A stretch of DNA of 26,702 nt from JAWPMT01 sp964653795 (GTDB lineage Bacteria; Bacteroidota; Bacteroidia; Cytophagales; Cyclobacteriaceae). How positions within the stretch are numbered: the first letter of the stretch is position 1; every line of letters starts with the position of its first letter. The notes under the pieces were generated by a model. It did no database searches, was not told the DNA's origin, and was given only the letters and a program-made list of their open reading frames with translations. Positions 6,718 through 13,773 of the stretch are shown piece by piece. The position numbers were made by a program, and so were the translations under genes. The DNA is taken from contig CAZZHO010000050.1 of assembly GCA_964653795.1 (NCBI GenBank), positions 1 through 26,702 on the forward strand. The letters are read 5' to 3'.

Positions 6718-7155
6718 ATGAAAAATGAAACTATAGAAATAGCTCTCAGCCAATACGGGGTAACTGAAATAGTTGGCCAGGGGCACAATCCAGTTATTCT
6801 GAACTATTTCAAAGAAATCGGTCACCAATGGGTGACAACTGATGAAACAGCTTGGTGCTCAGCCTTTGCCAATTGGGTTGCACTGAAGGCATGTCTGGAG
6901 AGAAGTGATGCCTTACATGCCCGCTCCTGGCTTAAAATTGGGGAAAGCACGAAAGATCCTCAAATAGGTGATGTGGTGGTTTACTGGAGAGAGTCTCCTA
7001 ATAGTTGGAAAGGCCATGTTGGCTTCTTCATTGGATACTCGGAGGACAAAAAGCATATCCATACGCTTGGTGGGAATCAATCCAACATGGTTTGCATCAA
7101 ACCTTATGCTGCCCATCGTTTGCTTGATTTCAGAACCCTTTCAAAAGTCGCTTAG
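6718..7155 (+). CDS. TIGR02594/CHAP-like cysteine peptidoglycan hydrolase, 145 residues
   Basis: The pattern TAWCSAFANWV (Cys47 probable nucleophile), PQIGDVVVYWR, KGHVGFFIGY (His100) and TLGGNQSN (Asn120 region) is the classical arrangement of the TIGR02594 family, a papain-like NlpC/P60-CHAP relative common in phage lysis modules and toxin systems. The expected reaction is cleavage of an amide bond in peptidoglycan. There is no signal peptide, so it needs a holin-like route, a particle or a partner to reach the wall. It lies 12 bases after the propeller gene. A lytic or entry enzyme is probable. Confidence 0.85.
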   Translation: MKNETIEIALSQYGVTEIVGQGHNPVILNYFKEIGHQWVTTDETAWCSAFANWVALKACLERSDALHARSWLKIGESTKDPQIGDVVVYWRESPNSWKGHVGFFIGYSEDKKHIHTLGGNQSNMVCIKPYAAHRLLDFRTLSKVA

Positions 7156-7171
7156 ACCTAAAACAATTGAT

Positions 7172-7360
7172 ATGAAATCACTCATGACATTCGCTTTAGG
7201 TTTTTTCATTGCCCGTCAGGTGTATATAAACTTTGATAAGCAGGAGGCCCGGAACAAGGAGGCCAGACTCAAAAGAAAAGTTGAGGATCTATTAGAGGAC
7301 ATCGGGCTGAGTAAAAAAGAGGCTCAAGAGCACAGCACAGAAATCTTAAAAACTCAATGA
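7172..7360 (+). CDS. 62-residue membrane-anchored coiled-coil protein
   Basis: The longer frame starting at 6968 overlaps the hydrolase gene and is unlikely; the ATG at 7172, 16 bases after that stop, gives a sensible small protein. An N-terminal hydrophobic helix (about residues 4-19, LMTFALGFFIARQVYI) leads into a charged amphipathic helix (KEARLKRKVEDLLEDIGLSKKEAQ). No family is recognised. The size and layout (one helix plus cytoplasmic coil) match other cassette members. A holin-like role is conceivable but unsupported. Confidence 0.6.
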   Translation: MKSLMTFALGFFIARQVYINFDKQEARNKEARLKRKVEDLLEDIGLSKKEAQEHSTEILKTQ

Positions 7361-7364
7361 TCAG

Positions 7365-7826
7365 GTGCCACAGGTAAGTGTAGATAATAAGTCATTTTAT
7401 ATACCGGACGCTGGTAGTCCTTGTGAATTGTGGCGCGCCTATTTCAACAAATTAAAGAAAGAGGTTGGGCGTAACAATGCGAGGGTGATCTGGCTTATCA
7501 CCTGGGATCAAAATGGTTCAACATCCTGTACCACCAATGCTGACTTTAATCGCTGGTTGAAGCAAAATGATATTGATGTCTCCAACGCGGCAACCAGAGC
7601 TGTTGCTGATGTATCCGCTATTGGTGGAAACATTCTTGGACTCGGTAAGAATCTGTCAAAGATCCTCTCGATAGGAATTCCTGTGATTTTAGGAGGTGTC
7701 GTTGTAGTAATCCTGGTCCTCCTATTTAAGTCATCAAAGAAAATGGAGTTGCAGGACCTAGCCGCCCTCACTCCGGCAGGTCGTGCAGCTCAAATAGGTG
7801 GTGGAATGAAACTGATTGGAAGATGA
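7365..7826 (+). CDS. 153-residue membrane protein with soluble N-terminal helical domain
   Basis: Initiation is taken as GTG at 7365, 5 bases after the preceding stop. Residues 18-70 form a compact Trp-containing domain (CELWRAYFNKLKKEVGRNNAR ... WLITWDQNG ... DFNRWLKQNDI). A Gly/Ala-rich linker with amphipathic character (IGGNILGLGKNLSKIL) runs into a strong membrane helix at about 101-121, then KSSKK and an amphipathic tail. I do not recognise a named family. The 4-base overlap (ATGA) with the next gene indicates translational coupling. Confidence 0.7.
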   Translation: MPQVSVDNKSFYIPDAGSPCELWRAYFNKLKKEVGRNNARVIWLITWDQNGSTSCTTNADFNRWLKQNDIDVSNAATRAVADVSAIGGNILGLGKNLSKILSIGIPVILGGVVVVILVLLFKSSKKMELQDLAALTPAGRAAQIGGGMKLIGR

Positions 7827-8317
7827 ACAGAAGAGTTTTGATCGCCATAGGAGGTTTTGCAGCATTAGGAGCCGGATACTCAATTTATGCCAATGTTAGG
7901 CAAGGCCGAAAGGACAAACTGGCTTCTGCGCTGATAAGTGAAATAAAGAAAGCTATACTTCCCTCCAGCTCTGGTTTGGTAGCGGAAAATGCTTTTGATA
8001 TTAATTATTCAGATGAAGTTTTAAAAAGAATACCGGGGCAGGTTTTCGTGTTGTCCTCATCCGTAGCCAGTAAAATGGCCAGTGAGATCCATGACGCTTT
8101 TGGAGCTTGGTGGCAAGGTGGAGATGATGAGGACAAACTCTATGGTATTTTCAGAAGGCTAAAGGATAAAGTACAAGTTTCCCAGGTAGCAAGAGCCTAT
8201 TACTCTCACCATAAGATCAATCTCATTGACAAGTTGTACGACAAGCTAACTAATAAAGAGGTGGGTAAGATTCTAAGCATTGTGAAGGGATTACCGGCCT
8301 ATCGAAAAGCAGTATAA
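7823..8317 (+). CDS. 164-residue membrane-anchored protein with four-helix, annexin-like C-terminal domain (copy 1)
   Basis: An N-terminal membrane helix (residues 4-23) is followed by RQGRK, so the rest is cytoplasmic or particle-internal. Residues 82-160 form a helical domain: KMASEIHDAF, DDEDKLYGIFRRLKDKVQVSQVARAYY, LIDKLYDKLTNKEVGKILSIV. The pattern of an acidic DED/E pair, a short IF..LK helix, then V..VA.AY and a final helix resembles one annexin repeat. I mark that as inference from pattern; calcium-loop residues are not obvious. The next gene encodes a clear paralog of this domain. Confidence 0.7.
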   Translation: MNRRVLIAIGGFAALGAGYSIYANVRQGRKDKLASALISEIKKAILPSSSGLVAENAFDINYSDEVLKRIPGQVFVLSSSVASKMASEIHDAFGAWWQGGDDEDKLYGIFRRLKDKVQVSQVARAYYSHHKINLIDKLYDKLTNKEVGKILSIVKGLPAYRKAV

Positions 8318-8319
8318 GT

Positions 8320-8862
8320 ATGAAGTGGAATAAAACAGGAATATACATAACAGGCAGCCTGATCTTAGGAGGCATTGTCGCGCTTGGTATTCATCTTTTT
8401 AAAGGAAAGAAAAAGAAGTCTGACAAATTCGGGAACCAGTGGGTAGAAGAAGACACTGGTCTTCAAGGTGGGATCGAGAGTAATCGGGACAACCTCGGGG
8501 CAGGACTAATAGAGCCAAATTGGGACAATCCCTTTGACTCCAGGTTTACTGGCGAAGTGATCTCTTGGGTATCGCCCAAAAAAGTGATAAAACTCAAAGA
8601 TGACTATGCCGACAAAATAGCTCAGGAAATCCGAAAGGCTAAAGGCCGCTTTTGGATATCCAATGACGATGAGCAGGCCATAAGAAACATCTTTTCCAAG
8701 AAGCTCAAGGACAAGGTTCAAGTGGCCAATGTCGCTCAGGCATTCTTCAAAAGATACAACCAGGATCTCCTGTCATTTCTGAAGAGTTTTCTCAACAGCT
8801 CCGAAATGAAAGAGCATGTGTACAGGCCATTAACCAATCTTAAAAATTACAGAACAGCATGA
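8320..8862 (+). CDS. 180-residue membrane-anchored protein with annexin-like domain (copy 2, paralog)
   Basis: An N-terminal membrane helix (7-26) is followed by a Lys cluster (KGKKKKSDK), a 55-residue polar linker and a helical domain at about 95-178. The domain aligns with the previous protein: KIAQEIRKAKGRFW to KMASEIHDAFGAWW, DDEQAIRNIFSKKLKDKVQVANVAQAF to DDEDKLYGIFRRLKDKVQVSQVARAY. KLKDKVQV versus RLKDKVQV is nearly identical. The pair probably arose by tandem duplication and may form a heteromer. The gene is 3 bases from its paralog and overlaps the next gene by 4 (ATGA). Confidence 0.7.
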   Translation: MKWNKTGIYITGSLILGGIVALGIHLFKGKKKKSDKFGNQWVEEDTGLQGGIESNRDNLGAGLIEPNWDNPFDSRFTGEVISWVSPKKVIKLKDDYADKIAQEIRKAKGRFWISNDDEQAIRNIFSKKLKDKVQVANVAQAFFKRYNQDLLSFLKSFLNSSEMKEHVYRPLTNLKNYRTA

Positions 8863-9323
8863 GCACAGAAAATACAGCAGACAAAATCACTATTAAGCCC
8901 TGGATTTGGGTAAGCGGATCAATATTACTGCTGGCCTCTGTTGGCGTCTTCTTTTGGCATCGCAATAAGAAAAAGAAAGAAGAACAGGAAGAAAGCGGAT
9001 CAATTGAAGCCTATGCTATGACTCAGCCCTCAAAACCTTCAAGCGGTCGACAAAATACACCTTCCAAAAGTGGCCCATTCAGATGTGAGAGTCGGGACTA
9101 CCCGCTTGAGTACGGCACATGCCATCATGAGGTAGTGGTTCTCCAGCGTTACCTCAAATCTATGAACTCTGATTTAGGAACCTCTGGGGTTCGTAAGGAT
9201 GGGATCGATGGAAAGTTTGGAAGAATGACTGAAAGAGCTGCCAAAGCGAAGACTGGAAAGTCTTCTTTCAGCAAGAAAGACATAGAGGGAATGAAGCGCT
9301 CACTCAACATTATTAAAGCCTGA
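8859..9323 (+). CDS. 154-residue membrane-anchored protein with PG_binding_1-like domain
   Basis: A membrane helix at 16-33 is followed by NKKKKEEQEE, then a polar linker to about residue 70. Residues 80-150 resemble a peptidoglycan-binding domain of the PG_binding_1 type: HHEVVVLQRYL, then DGIDGKFGRMTERAAKA, the usual G-x-DG-x-FG-x-x-T-E-x-A-V core. Cys76 and Cys88 could form a disulfide if exported, though the basic cluster after the helix predicts that this side stays inside. Such domains bind the muramyl peptide part of the wall. It is likely part of the entry or lysis set; it lacks a catalytic domain. Confidence 0.75.
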   Translation: MSTENTADKITIKPWIWVSGSILLLASVGVFFWHRNKKKKEEQEESGSIEAYAMTQPSKPSSGRQNTPSKSGPFRCESRDYPLEYGTCHHEVVVLQRYLKSMNSDLGTSGVRKDGIDGKFGRMTERAAKAKTGKSSFSKKDIEGMKRSLNIIKA

Positions 9324-9327
9324 TATT

Positions 9328-9939
9328 ATGAATACAAGAACAATACTGTTAGGATCCACCATATTAGCCAGCCTGGTAGGTTTAGGTTTTCTGGCTCATC
9401 ACCTGATGCAAGATGATGAGAAGGACTCAGAGGAACAGAAGGAGTCAACGGAGTCCAAAACACCCAAACCGCAAGTACAGGTTAAGCCAAAACCTAAACC
9501 GCCTGTCCCAAAGAAAATACGTGAGATACCGGAGCCAGCTCCAGTGCGACATAGACCAATAGCGCGACCTCCAGAACCTATTATTCCAAGAACGCTGGTG
9601 AAGCCGGTTGGTCTTTCTTTAAAATCTCCGGTACCTGTCAATCAAAAAAGTCGACAAATAGAAAAATCGGTCAGACCCGTTCAGAAAGAGATCTCTGTCG
9701 AGACTCCAGTATTAGATGATTCATTCCCCTTGAAAAAAGGAAGTAAAGGTCCCAAGGTGGAAAGACTCAATGTCTGGCTCACAAGAAATCATTCCTGGAC
9801 GGGTAAGATTACCGATCAATTTGATGATCAAACAGAGTACAAGCTCAGGCGATTAACGCGAAATACGGAAGTAGATGAGAAAACTTTCAATCGCATGAAA
9901 ATGGGGAGACCGGTGTTCGAACAGAAAATAGTGCGCTGA
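9328..9939 (+). CDS. 203-residue anchored Pro/Lys-rich protein with peptidoglycan-binding-like C-terminal domain
   Basis: A membrane helix at about 6-25 is followed by an acidic patch and then a long Pro/Lys/Val spacer (residues 45-125) reminiscent of TonB or wall-spanning linkers. Residues 131-195 (PLKKGSKGPKVERLNVWL, then GKITDQFDDQTEYKLRRL) match the first half of a PG_binding_1 domain. The acidic C-side after the helix would allow export of the linker and binding domain, the opposite of the previous protein. It overlaps the next gene by one base (TGATG). Its role is probably to bridge membrane and cell wall. Confidence 0.7.
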   Translation: MNTRTILLGSTILASLVGLGFLAHHLMQDDEKDSEEQKESTESKTPKPQVQVKPKPKPPVPKKIREIPEPAPVRHRPIARPPEPIIPRTLVKPVGLSLKSPVPVNQKSRQIEKSVRPVQKEISVETPVLDDSFPLKKGSKGPKVERLNVWLTRNHSWTGKITDQFDDQTEYKLRRLTRNTEVDEKTFNRMKMGRPVFEQKIVR

Positions 9940-10160
9940 TGTCCTCTAAGAAAAGTGGTATTGGCAAATTCCTGAATGACCTTGTTGATGATGATGGCTT
10001 AAAGACAGGTGTTACGGTTCATGTTAGTGACCAAACTTTTAAAAAGTTGACCACGCACCTTGTCGCCACAGTCATTCTGGGTAGTGTGGCATTTTTTGTC
10101 ATAAGGGGAATTGCCAACCATATTCAATCGAAGGCTCAACTTAAAATATCCAAGGGATGA
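9939..10160 (+). CDS. 73-residue single-pass membrane protein
   Basis: The N-terminal 35 residues are polar with a KKSGIGKFLNDL amphipathic start; a membrane helix at about 39-60 (HLVATVILGSVAFFVIRGI) follows, then a short basic tail. Start and stop are fixed by a 1-base overlap upstream and an ATGA overlap downstream, a strong sign that it is translated. Its place directly before a spanin-like pair makes a holin role worth testing, but one short helix alone does not establish that. Confidence 0.65.
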   Translation: MSSKKSGIGKFLNDLVDDDGLKTGVTVHVSDQTFKKLTTHLVATVILGSVAFFVIRGIANHIQSKAQLKISKG

Positions 10161-10522
10161 AAATATCAATCAAAACTTTATGTGGGCTCATACTAGCTCT
10201 GATTGTATTGGTGACGTTGGTATGGGCATATAGACCCACTAATGAATCCCATTTACCGGATGAGACACTTATCAAAACCTTGCAATCACAGAATGACTCT
10301 ATTAACCAACTCAACAAGGAGCTGACAGCAACTAATTATCAGCTTCAAAACCAATCTGATTCCATTCTTCTACTACTCCAAGAAGACCATAAGGTCATCG
10401 ACCAATTAAATCAAAAGAAGAATGAAACGATTCGTGTTATTGATCATTATGATCATGATGAACTCTACGAGTTTTTCGCAAACTACAGACTTAAAACCGA
10501 AAGTTCACCAGACAAAAACTGA
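10157..10522 (+). CDS. 121-residue inner-membrane coiled-coil protein, Rz/i-spanin-like
   Basis: Residues 7-25 form an N-terminal membrane helix (LCGLILALIVLVTLVWAY) without a good signal-peptidase site, followed by a periplasmic-type segment rich in Gln/Asn/Ser/Leu with heptad spacing (about 38-95). This matches the architecture of phage inner-membrane spanins (Rz), which connect inner and outer membranes during lysis; sequence homology to a named Rz family is not visible to me. The last 100 bases overlap the next gene in a different frame, as in many Rz/Rz1 pairs. Confidence 0.65.
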   Translation: MKISIKTLCGLILALIVLVTLVWAYRPTNESHLPDETLIKTLQSQNDSINQLNKELTATNYQLQNQSDSILLLLQEDHKVIDQLNQKKNETIRVIDHYDHDELYEFFANYRLKTESSPDKN

Positions 10523-10847
10523 TACGCTTTTTTGCTTTTCCCTGAAACAATCCAGGGAAATTGCCAAAGTACTGGAGGGATATCGCTATCAGGATTCCTT
10601 ACTTCTTAAATGGCGGCTTCTCGACAATCGGAACAAGCAACTACTGACTATTAAGGATTCATCAATTGCCGTACTAGAACAACGCATACAGCATCATAAA
10701 CTCATTGAATCCAATCAGGAACAATCCATTCAACTACTCCAAACAACTATCCAGGCTCAACAACGCGAATTGAGAAAGAACAAGCATCAAAAGACCTGGA
10801 TGGCCGTGGGCCTTGGTCTGCTGACCATCGCCCTATTCATCAATTAA
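10422..10847 (+). CDS. 141-residue signal-peptide, coiled-coil, C-terminal-helix protein, out-of-frame overlap with the i-spanin-like gene
   Basis: The ATG at 10422 lies inside the upstream gene in another frame and has a purine-rich Shine-Dalgarno (AAAAGAAG) just before it. Residues 1-20 (MKRFVLLIIMIMMNSTSFSQ) look like a signal peptide with a type I cleavage site; no lipobox Cys is present. A Gln/Leu/Lys coiled coil at about 60-118 and a C-terminal hydrophobic helix (124-140) follow. Unimolecular spanins and spanin partners combine a surface anchor with a membrane helix and a coil, so a lysis role is plausible, although the absence of a lipid-attachment Cys is atypical. Confidence 0.65.
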   Translation: MKRFVLLIIMIMMNSTSFSQTTDLKPKVHQTKTDTLFCFSLKQSREIAKVLEGYRYQDSLLLKWRLLDNRNKQLLTIKDSSIAVLEQRIQHHKLIESNQEQSIQLLQTTIQAQQRELRKNKHQKTWMAVGLGLLTIALFIN

Positions 10848-10860
10848 ATACCAGAGTAAA

Positions 10861-12834
10861 ATGAGTGGTTATCAATCGGACATAAACGTCCAACAGACCA
10901 TTGTTAACAGCGAAAATGGCGGTTTTGCTGTTACGGAAGGTACCGCCAACAATTATACAGTAACACTTGAGAACCCATTACCAAGCTATGAGCCTGGTCA
11001 GACCATTCAAGCCCTGTTTCATGTTGTCAATACTGGAGCCTCGACATTAGATATTGATGGAAACGGGCCTTTGGCAATCAAGAAGGTGGTAAATGGAGTG
11101 GCCGCAGATGTAGAAGCCGGAGACCTCAATACTGTCGATATTTTCGAAATCGTCAACAATGGGATCTTCCTTCAGGTGGACGTCCCCAGTGATCCAGCTA
11201 CCATTGAGCAGGTACGTCAAGGTGTAAACAACCGGAGGTATGTAACCCCATATCTTTTGCTAACCCTTCTCAATACCCTTGAGGCAGCCGAAGATGCGAG
11301 GGGTCTTGTAGAGCTTGCCAGCCAAGTAGAAGTAGATGCCGGGACGGATGACAAAAAGGTGATCAGTCCGCTCAGGTTGGCTAACCTATTAAATTCGCTG
11401 GTGGCCAGCGAATCATTTAAGGGAATGGCCGAGATAGCTACCCAAGCTGAAGCTGACGCAGGAACCAATGATAGCAAGATCATTACGGCTCTTAAACTGG
11501 CCAATGTTCTCAACTCCCTTGTTGCATCGGAACAATACAGGGGATTGATTCAGCTCGCGACCGACAACGAGGTCAATTTCGGAGCCGATGATACCAAGGC
11601 AGTAACCCCTTTGAAACTTGCTACGCTATTGAACACTTTAACCGCAAGTGAATCAGGAGGTGGTATGCTATCTCTAGCAACCCAATCCGAAGTGGATGCG
11701 GGAAGTGATAATTCCAAGGCAGTGACTCCACTAAGACTTAAGAATCTTTTAGATAGTCTTATCGCCACCGAAAGCGGACGAGGACTCGCAGAAATTGCCA
11801 CGCAAACGGAGGTAAACATTGGATCTGATAATACCAGATACATTACTCCCCTGAAACTGAGCACCTATCTCAATGGGCTGGTTCCGAGCGAATTTGAAAA
11901 AGGATTGGTAGAGGTGGCCGGACAAGCTGCTGTGAATGCGGGGAATAGTACCAATACAATGGTTACACCCTTTACCCTCAAAGGATTTATAAACACAAAA
12001 ATAGCTTCCCAATCCGAAGTAGATGCCGGCACTGCTGATGACATTTTCATTACACCTTTAAAACTGAAGAGTTACTCTGATGGTGGTGAGCCCGGTTTGG
12101 GGAACCCGACTGAAAATGGCCATGTACTAAGCTCTAGTACCTCTGGGACTCGTTCATGGGTGGAGGCTCCACATTTTCTATATAACGATATAGGAACAGT
12201 TAACGAAGGCTCTAATCCCGGCACAGGAGAGGTAGACATTTTACCCTCCTATTCGCTTCCGGCAGGTACGTTAAAGGGCAATCAAGGTCTTAGAATCCTG
12301 ATCAATGGAAACATTGCCAAATCCTATGTATCAACAGTCTCAACATTCAAAACGATCAGGGTATATATCGGAAATTTTGTGGTCCTGTTCAATCAGAATG
12401 ACAGTAGCCCTTTCGGACCCTTTCAAATTGAGATTGTGGTTTATCGTTTCTCGGGTCAGATCATAAAGGGATGGGGACGGTTGAACGTCAACGACAATCC
12501 ACCGGATGTCCAAACAATTCAAACCAAGTTTGTCTCCTCAATGGACACCAATAGCACCATTATCAAGATGACTGCTCAAAACCCACTGGGCGGGTCCGGA
12601 TACAATGGCTCTTTGATCACCCGGTTCACTTTCTCTGTTGAAAAGCTTCTCACTCCAATTACCAGAGTTGGTTCAACAGTTAGTGACGGAGATACTTCTG
12701 GAGGCGGAACACTTCCCGATCCCGGAGGTGGTGGTGATCCTGGAGGTGGTGATCCCGGTGGTGGAGATCCTGGTGGCGGAGATCCTGGAGGAGGTGGCGA
12801 CCCTGGTGATCCGGGTGATCAGATTCTCGTTTAA
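10861..12834 (+). CDS. 657-residue phage tail-fibre-like receptor-binding protein with 40-residue repeats and Gly-Asp-Pro tail
   Basis: Residues 25-110 (NYTVTLENPLPSYEPGQ, VVNTGASTLDIDGNGPLAI) are in the style of phage fibre N-terminal attachment domains. From 148 to about 405 a 40-residue unit repeats about seven times, with the core A(T/S)Q(S/A)EVDAG(T/S)D(D/N)xKxxTPLxLxxLLN typical of tail fibres of tailed phages and trimeric shafts. Residues 420-620 form a beta-rich head. The end is (G)GGDPG repeats. No tail genes accompany it. The gene starts 13 bases after the spanin-like gene and ends in a 71-base structured gap before a second fibre-like gene. Receptor recognition is the expected role. 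Confidence 0.85.
   Translation: MSGYQSDINVQQTIVNSENGGFAVTEGTANNYTVTLENPLPSYEPGQTIQALFHVVNTGASTLDIDGNGPLAIKKVVNGVAADVEAGDLNTVDIFEIVNNGIFLQVDVPSDPATIEQVRQGVNNRRYVTPYLLLTLLNTLEAAEDARGLVELASQVEVDAGTDDKKVISPLRLANLLNSLVASESFKGMAEIATQAEADAGTNDSKIITALKLANVLNSLVASEQYRGLIQLATDNEVNFGADDTKAVTPLKLATLLNTLTASESGGGMLSLATQSEVDAGSDNSKAVTPLRLKNLLDSLIATESGRGLAEIATQTEVNIGSDNTRYITPLKLSTYLNGLVPSEFEKGLVEVAGQAAVNAGNSTNTMVTPFTLKGFINTKIASQSEVDAGTADDIFITPLKLKSYSDGGEPGLGNPTENGHVLSSSTSGTRSWVEAPHFLYNDIGTVNEGSNPGTGEVDILPSYSLPAGTLKGNQGLRILINGNIAKSYVSTVSTFKTIRVYIGNFVVLFNQNDSSPFGPFQIEIVVYRFSGQIIKGWGRLNVNDNPPDVQTIQTKFVSSMDTNSTIIKMTAQNPLGGSGYNGSLITRFTFSVEKLLTPITRVGSTVSDGDTSGGGTLPDPGGGGDPGGGDPGGGDPGGGDPGGGGDPGDPGDQILV
11302..12075 (+). 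repeat. Tandem 120-bp coding repeats of the fibre shaft
   Basis: Repeat starts fall near 11302, 11422, 11542, 11662, 11782, 11902 and 12001 (the sixth unit is shortened to 33 residues). A degenerate half unit lies just before, at about 11206-11301. The repeats are conserved at protein level but diverged at DNA level, so they are old duplications. Confidence 0.75.
12718..12819 (+). repeat. Low-complexity GGGDPG-coding microrepeat
   Basis: The 3' end of the fibre gene is a near-periodic GATCC(T/C)GG(A/T)GG(T/A)GGT array encoding Gly-Gly-Asp-Pro repeats. It is prone to slippage; length changes in multiples of 18 would keep the frame, others would change the C-terminus. Confidence 0.7.
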
Positions 12835-12861
12835 GCATATCAATTCCTACTACATAGATAT

Positions 12862-12904
12862 CCGCATGTGCGGGTAGGTCTGCAGACCCAAGGAGCGCCC
12901 CTTG
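12862..12904 (+). promoter_or_regulatory. Three consecutive perfect palindromes in front of the second fibre gene
   Basis: CCGCA-TG-TGCGG (12862-12873), GGTCTGCAGACC (12877-12888) and CAAGG-AGCGCC-CCTTG (12889-12904) follow one another. The third hides a strong Shine-Dalgarno core (AAGGAG, 12890-12895) in its stem, 10 bases before the ATG at 12906. It may act as a translational switch, terminator/anti-terminator or recombination site. No T-tract follows. Confidence 0.6.
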
Positions 12905-12905
12905 T

Positions 12906-13451
12906 ATGAACGAAAGGTTGCAGGCGCTTGCAGCCCATGTTTTACAAATTTTCAATGAAACAATGATTTTCTTTTTAAACGAATTACCAGCCAACCTTGA
13001 ACCGAATGGTCTTTATTTCATCTCCAATGGAGACGGAACAGCGGATCTCTATGTAGGGGATGCTACGGGCAGATCAACGGTGGTAGCGGCTGGAATTGCT
13101 ACCAGCAACCATTTGCAAGGCGTGAAAAATCAGGCAAATGGTGTAGCGGGACTTGATGCCAACACACGGCTCAGTGAGTCGGTTATGCCGTCTTCGTTCC
13201 AAACAGCTACGCAGATTAATGCAACTGTGCAAAGTCAGGTGAATTCACTCGTAAGTGCCGCACCTGGTGCATTGGACACTTTGGATGAATTGGCCAATGC
13301 TTTAGGGGATGACCCCAACTTTGCAACGACCATGACCAATCAATTGGCCGGGAAGCAAGCGACCTTGTCGAATGCTACCGAGGTGGCCAAGATTGGTAAT
13401 GGCACATTCGATGGAAAGCCCTTAGTGGTAGTCAGTTCTGCCGAATGGTAA
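12906..13451 (+). CDS. 181-residue second tail-fibre-like protein
   Basis: The segment NGLYFISNGDGTADLYVGDATG, then VKNQANGVAGLDANTRLSESVMPS, then ALDTLDELANALGDDPNFATTMTNQLAGKQ is characteristic of phage tail-fibre and side-tail-fibre proteins, where such elements form trimeric shafts and joints. There is no signal peptide or membrane helix. It is much shorter than the usual fibre, so it may be a tip, an adaptor or an alternative fibre for the 657-residue protein upstream. Translation probably depends on the AAGGAG site held in the upstream hairpin. A UUCG hairpin follows the gene. Confidence 0.8.
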   Translation: MNERLQALAAHVLQIFNETMIFFLNELPANLEPNGLYFISNGDGTADLYVGDATGRSTVVAAGIATSNHLQGVKNQANGVAGLDANTRLSESVMPSSFQTATQINATVQSQVNSLVSAAPGALDTLDELANALGDDPNFATTMTNQLAGKQATLSNATEVAKIGNGTFDGKPLVVVSSAEW

Positions 13452-13464
13452 TCAACGGTTTTAC

Positions 13465-13482
13465 AGAGGGCTTCGGCCCTCT
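13465..13482 (+). terminator. UUCG-capped hairpin after the second fibre gene
   Basis: AGAGGGC-TTCG-GCCCTCT forms a perfect 7-bp stem with the very stable UUCG tetraloop, 14 bases after the stop. It is followed by TAACTC rather than a T-run, so it may be a weak terminator or an mRNA 3'-end stabiliser. Confidence 0.6.
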
Positions 13483-13502
13483 TAACTCTACAACGGATAA
13501 TT

Positions 13503-13760
13503 ATGGAGATTAAAAAACTACTCGCACAAAACATTGGAGAGCATCATCCGGAGGAAGCCTTGATCTTCTCCTCAAATGGTGACATCCTAATGACCCGGAA
13601 GGATCAGGAAACCGAAGGCTACCCTTTAATGCGCTTGTACTCATCAGAGCAGGTTCAGGCTTTGATCAAGGCAGAAGTAGCAGCAGAAATTCAAAAGATT
13701 ACGATAAGTCCAAAATGTGATCATCACTATAACTCTGGAGGTTACCAATCCTCCTGTTAA
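13503..13760 (+). CDS. 85-residue soluble hypothetical protein with Cys/His C-terminus
   Basis: The translation is a small mixed alpha/beta protein: a GDILMTRKD turn, a helix (SSEQVQALIKAEVAAEIQ) and a C-terminal CDHHYNSGGYQSSC that could bind a metal. There is no membrane segment or signal. The start at 13503 follows an A/T-rich gap after the UUCG hairpin. I do not recognise a family. Lying just after fibre genes, it occupies the position where phages often encode fibre-assembly chaperones; this is context only. Confidence 0.6.
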   Translation: MEIKKLLAQNIGEHHPEEALIFSSNGDILMTRKDQETEGYPLMRLYSSEQVQALIKAEVAAEIQKITISPKCDHHYNSGGYQSSC

Positions 13761-13773
13761 GCAATAGGTAGAA

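Noticed and set aside
7365..7826. Holin call for the 153-residue membrane protein
   Set aside because: It has a sizeable soluble domain and only one helix; nothing specific to holins is visible.
11302..12075. CRISPR or DNA satellite because of the 120-bp periodicity
   Set aside because: The repeats are protein-level fibre units with diverged DNA, no constant repeat and no spacers.
12638..12877. Val/Ile-rich frame over the end of the fibre gene
   Set aside because: It is an out-of-frame reading of the GGGDPG microrepeat and has no own start signal.
10861..13451. Contractile tail, R-type pyocin or injection system because of the fibre genes
   Set aside because: No sheath, tube, baseplate, spike-VgrG or AAA+ ATPase gene is present in the cassette.
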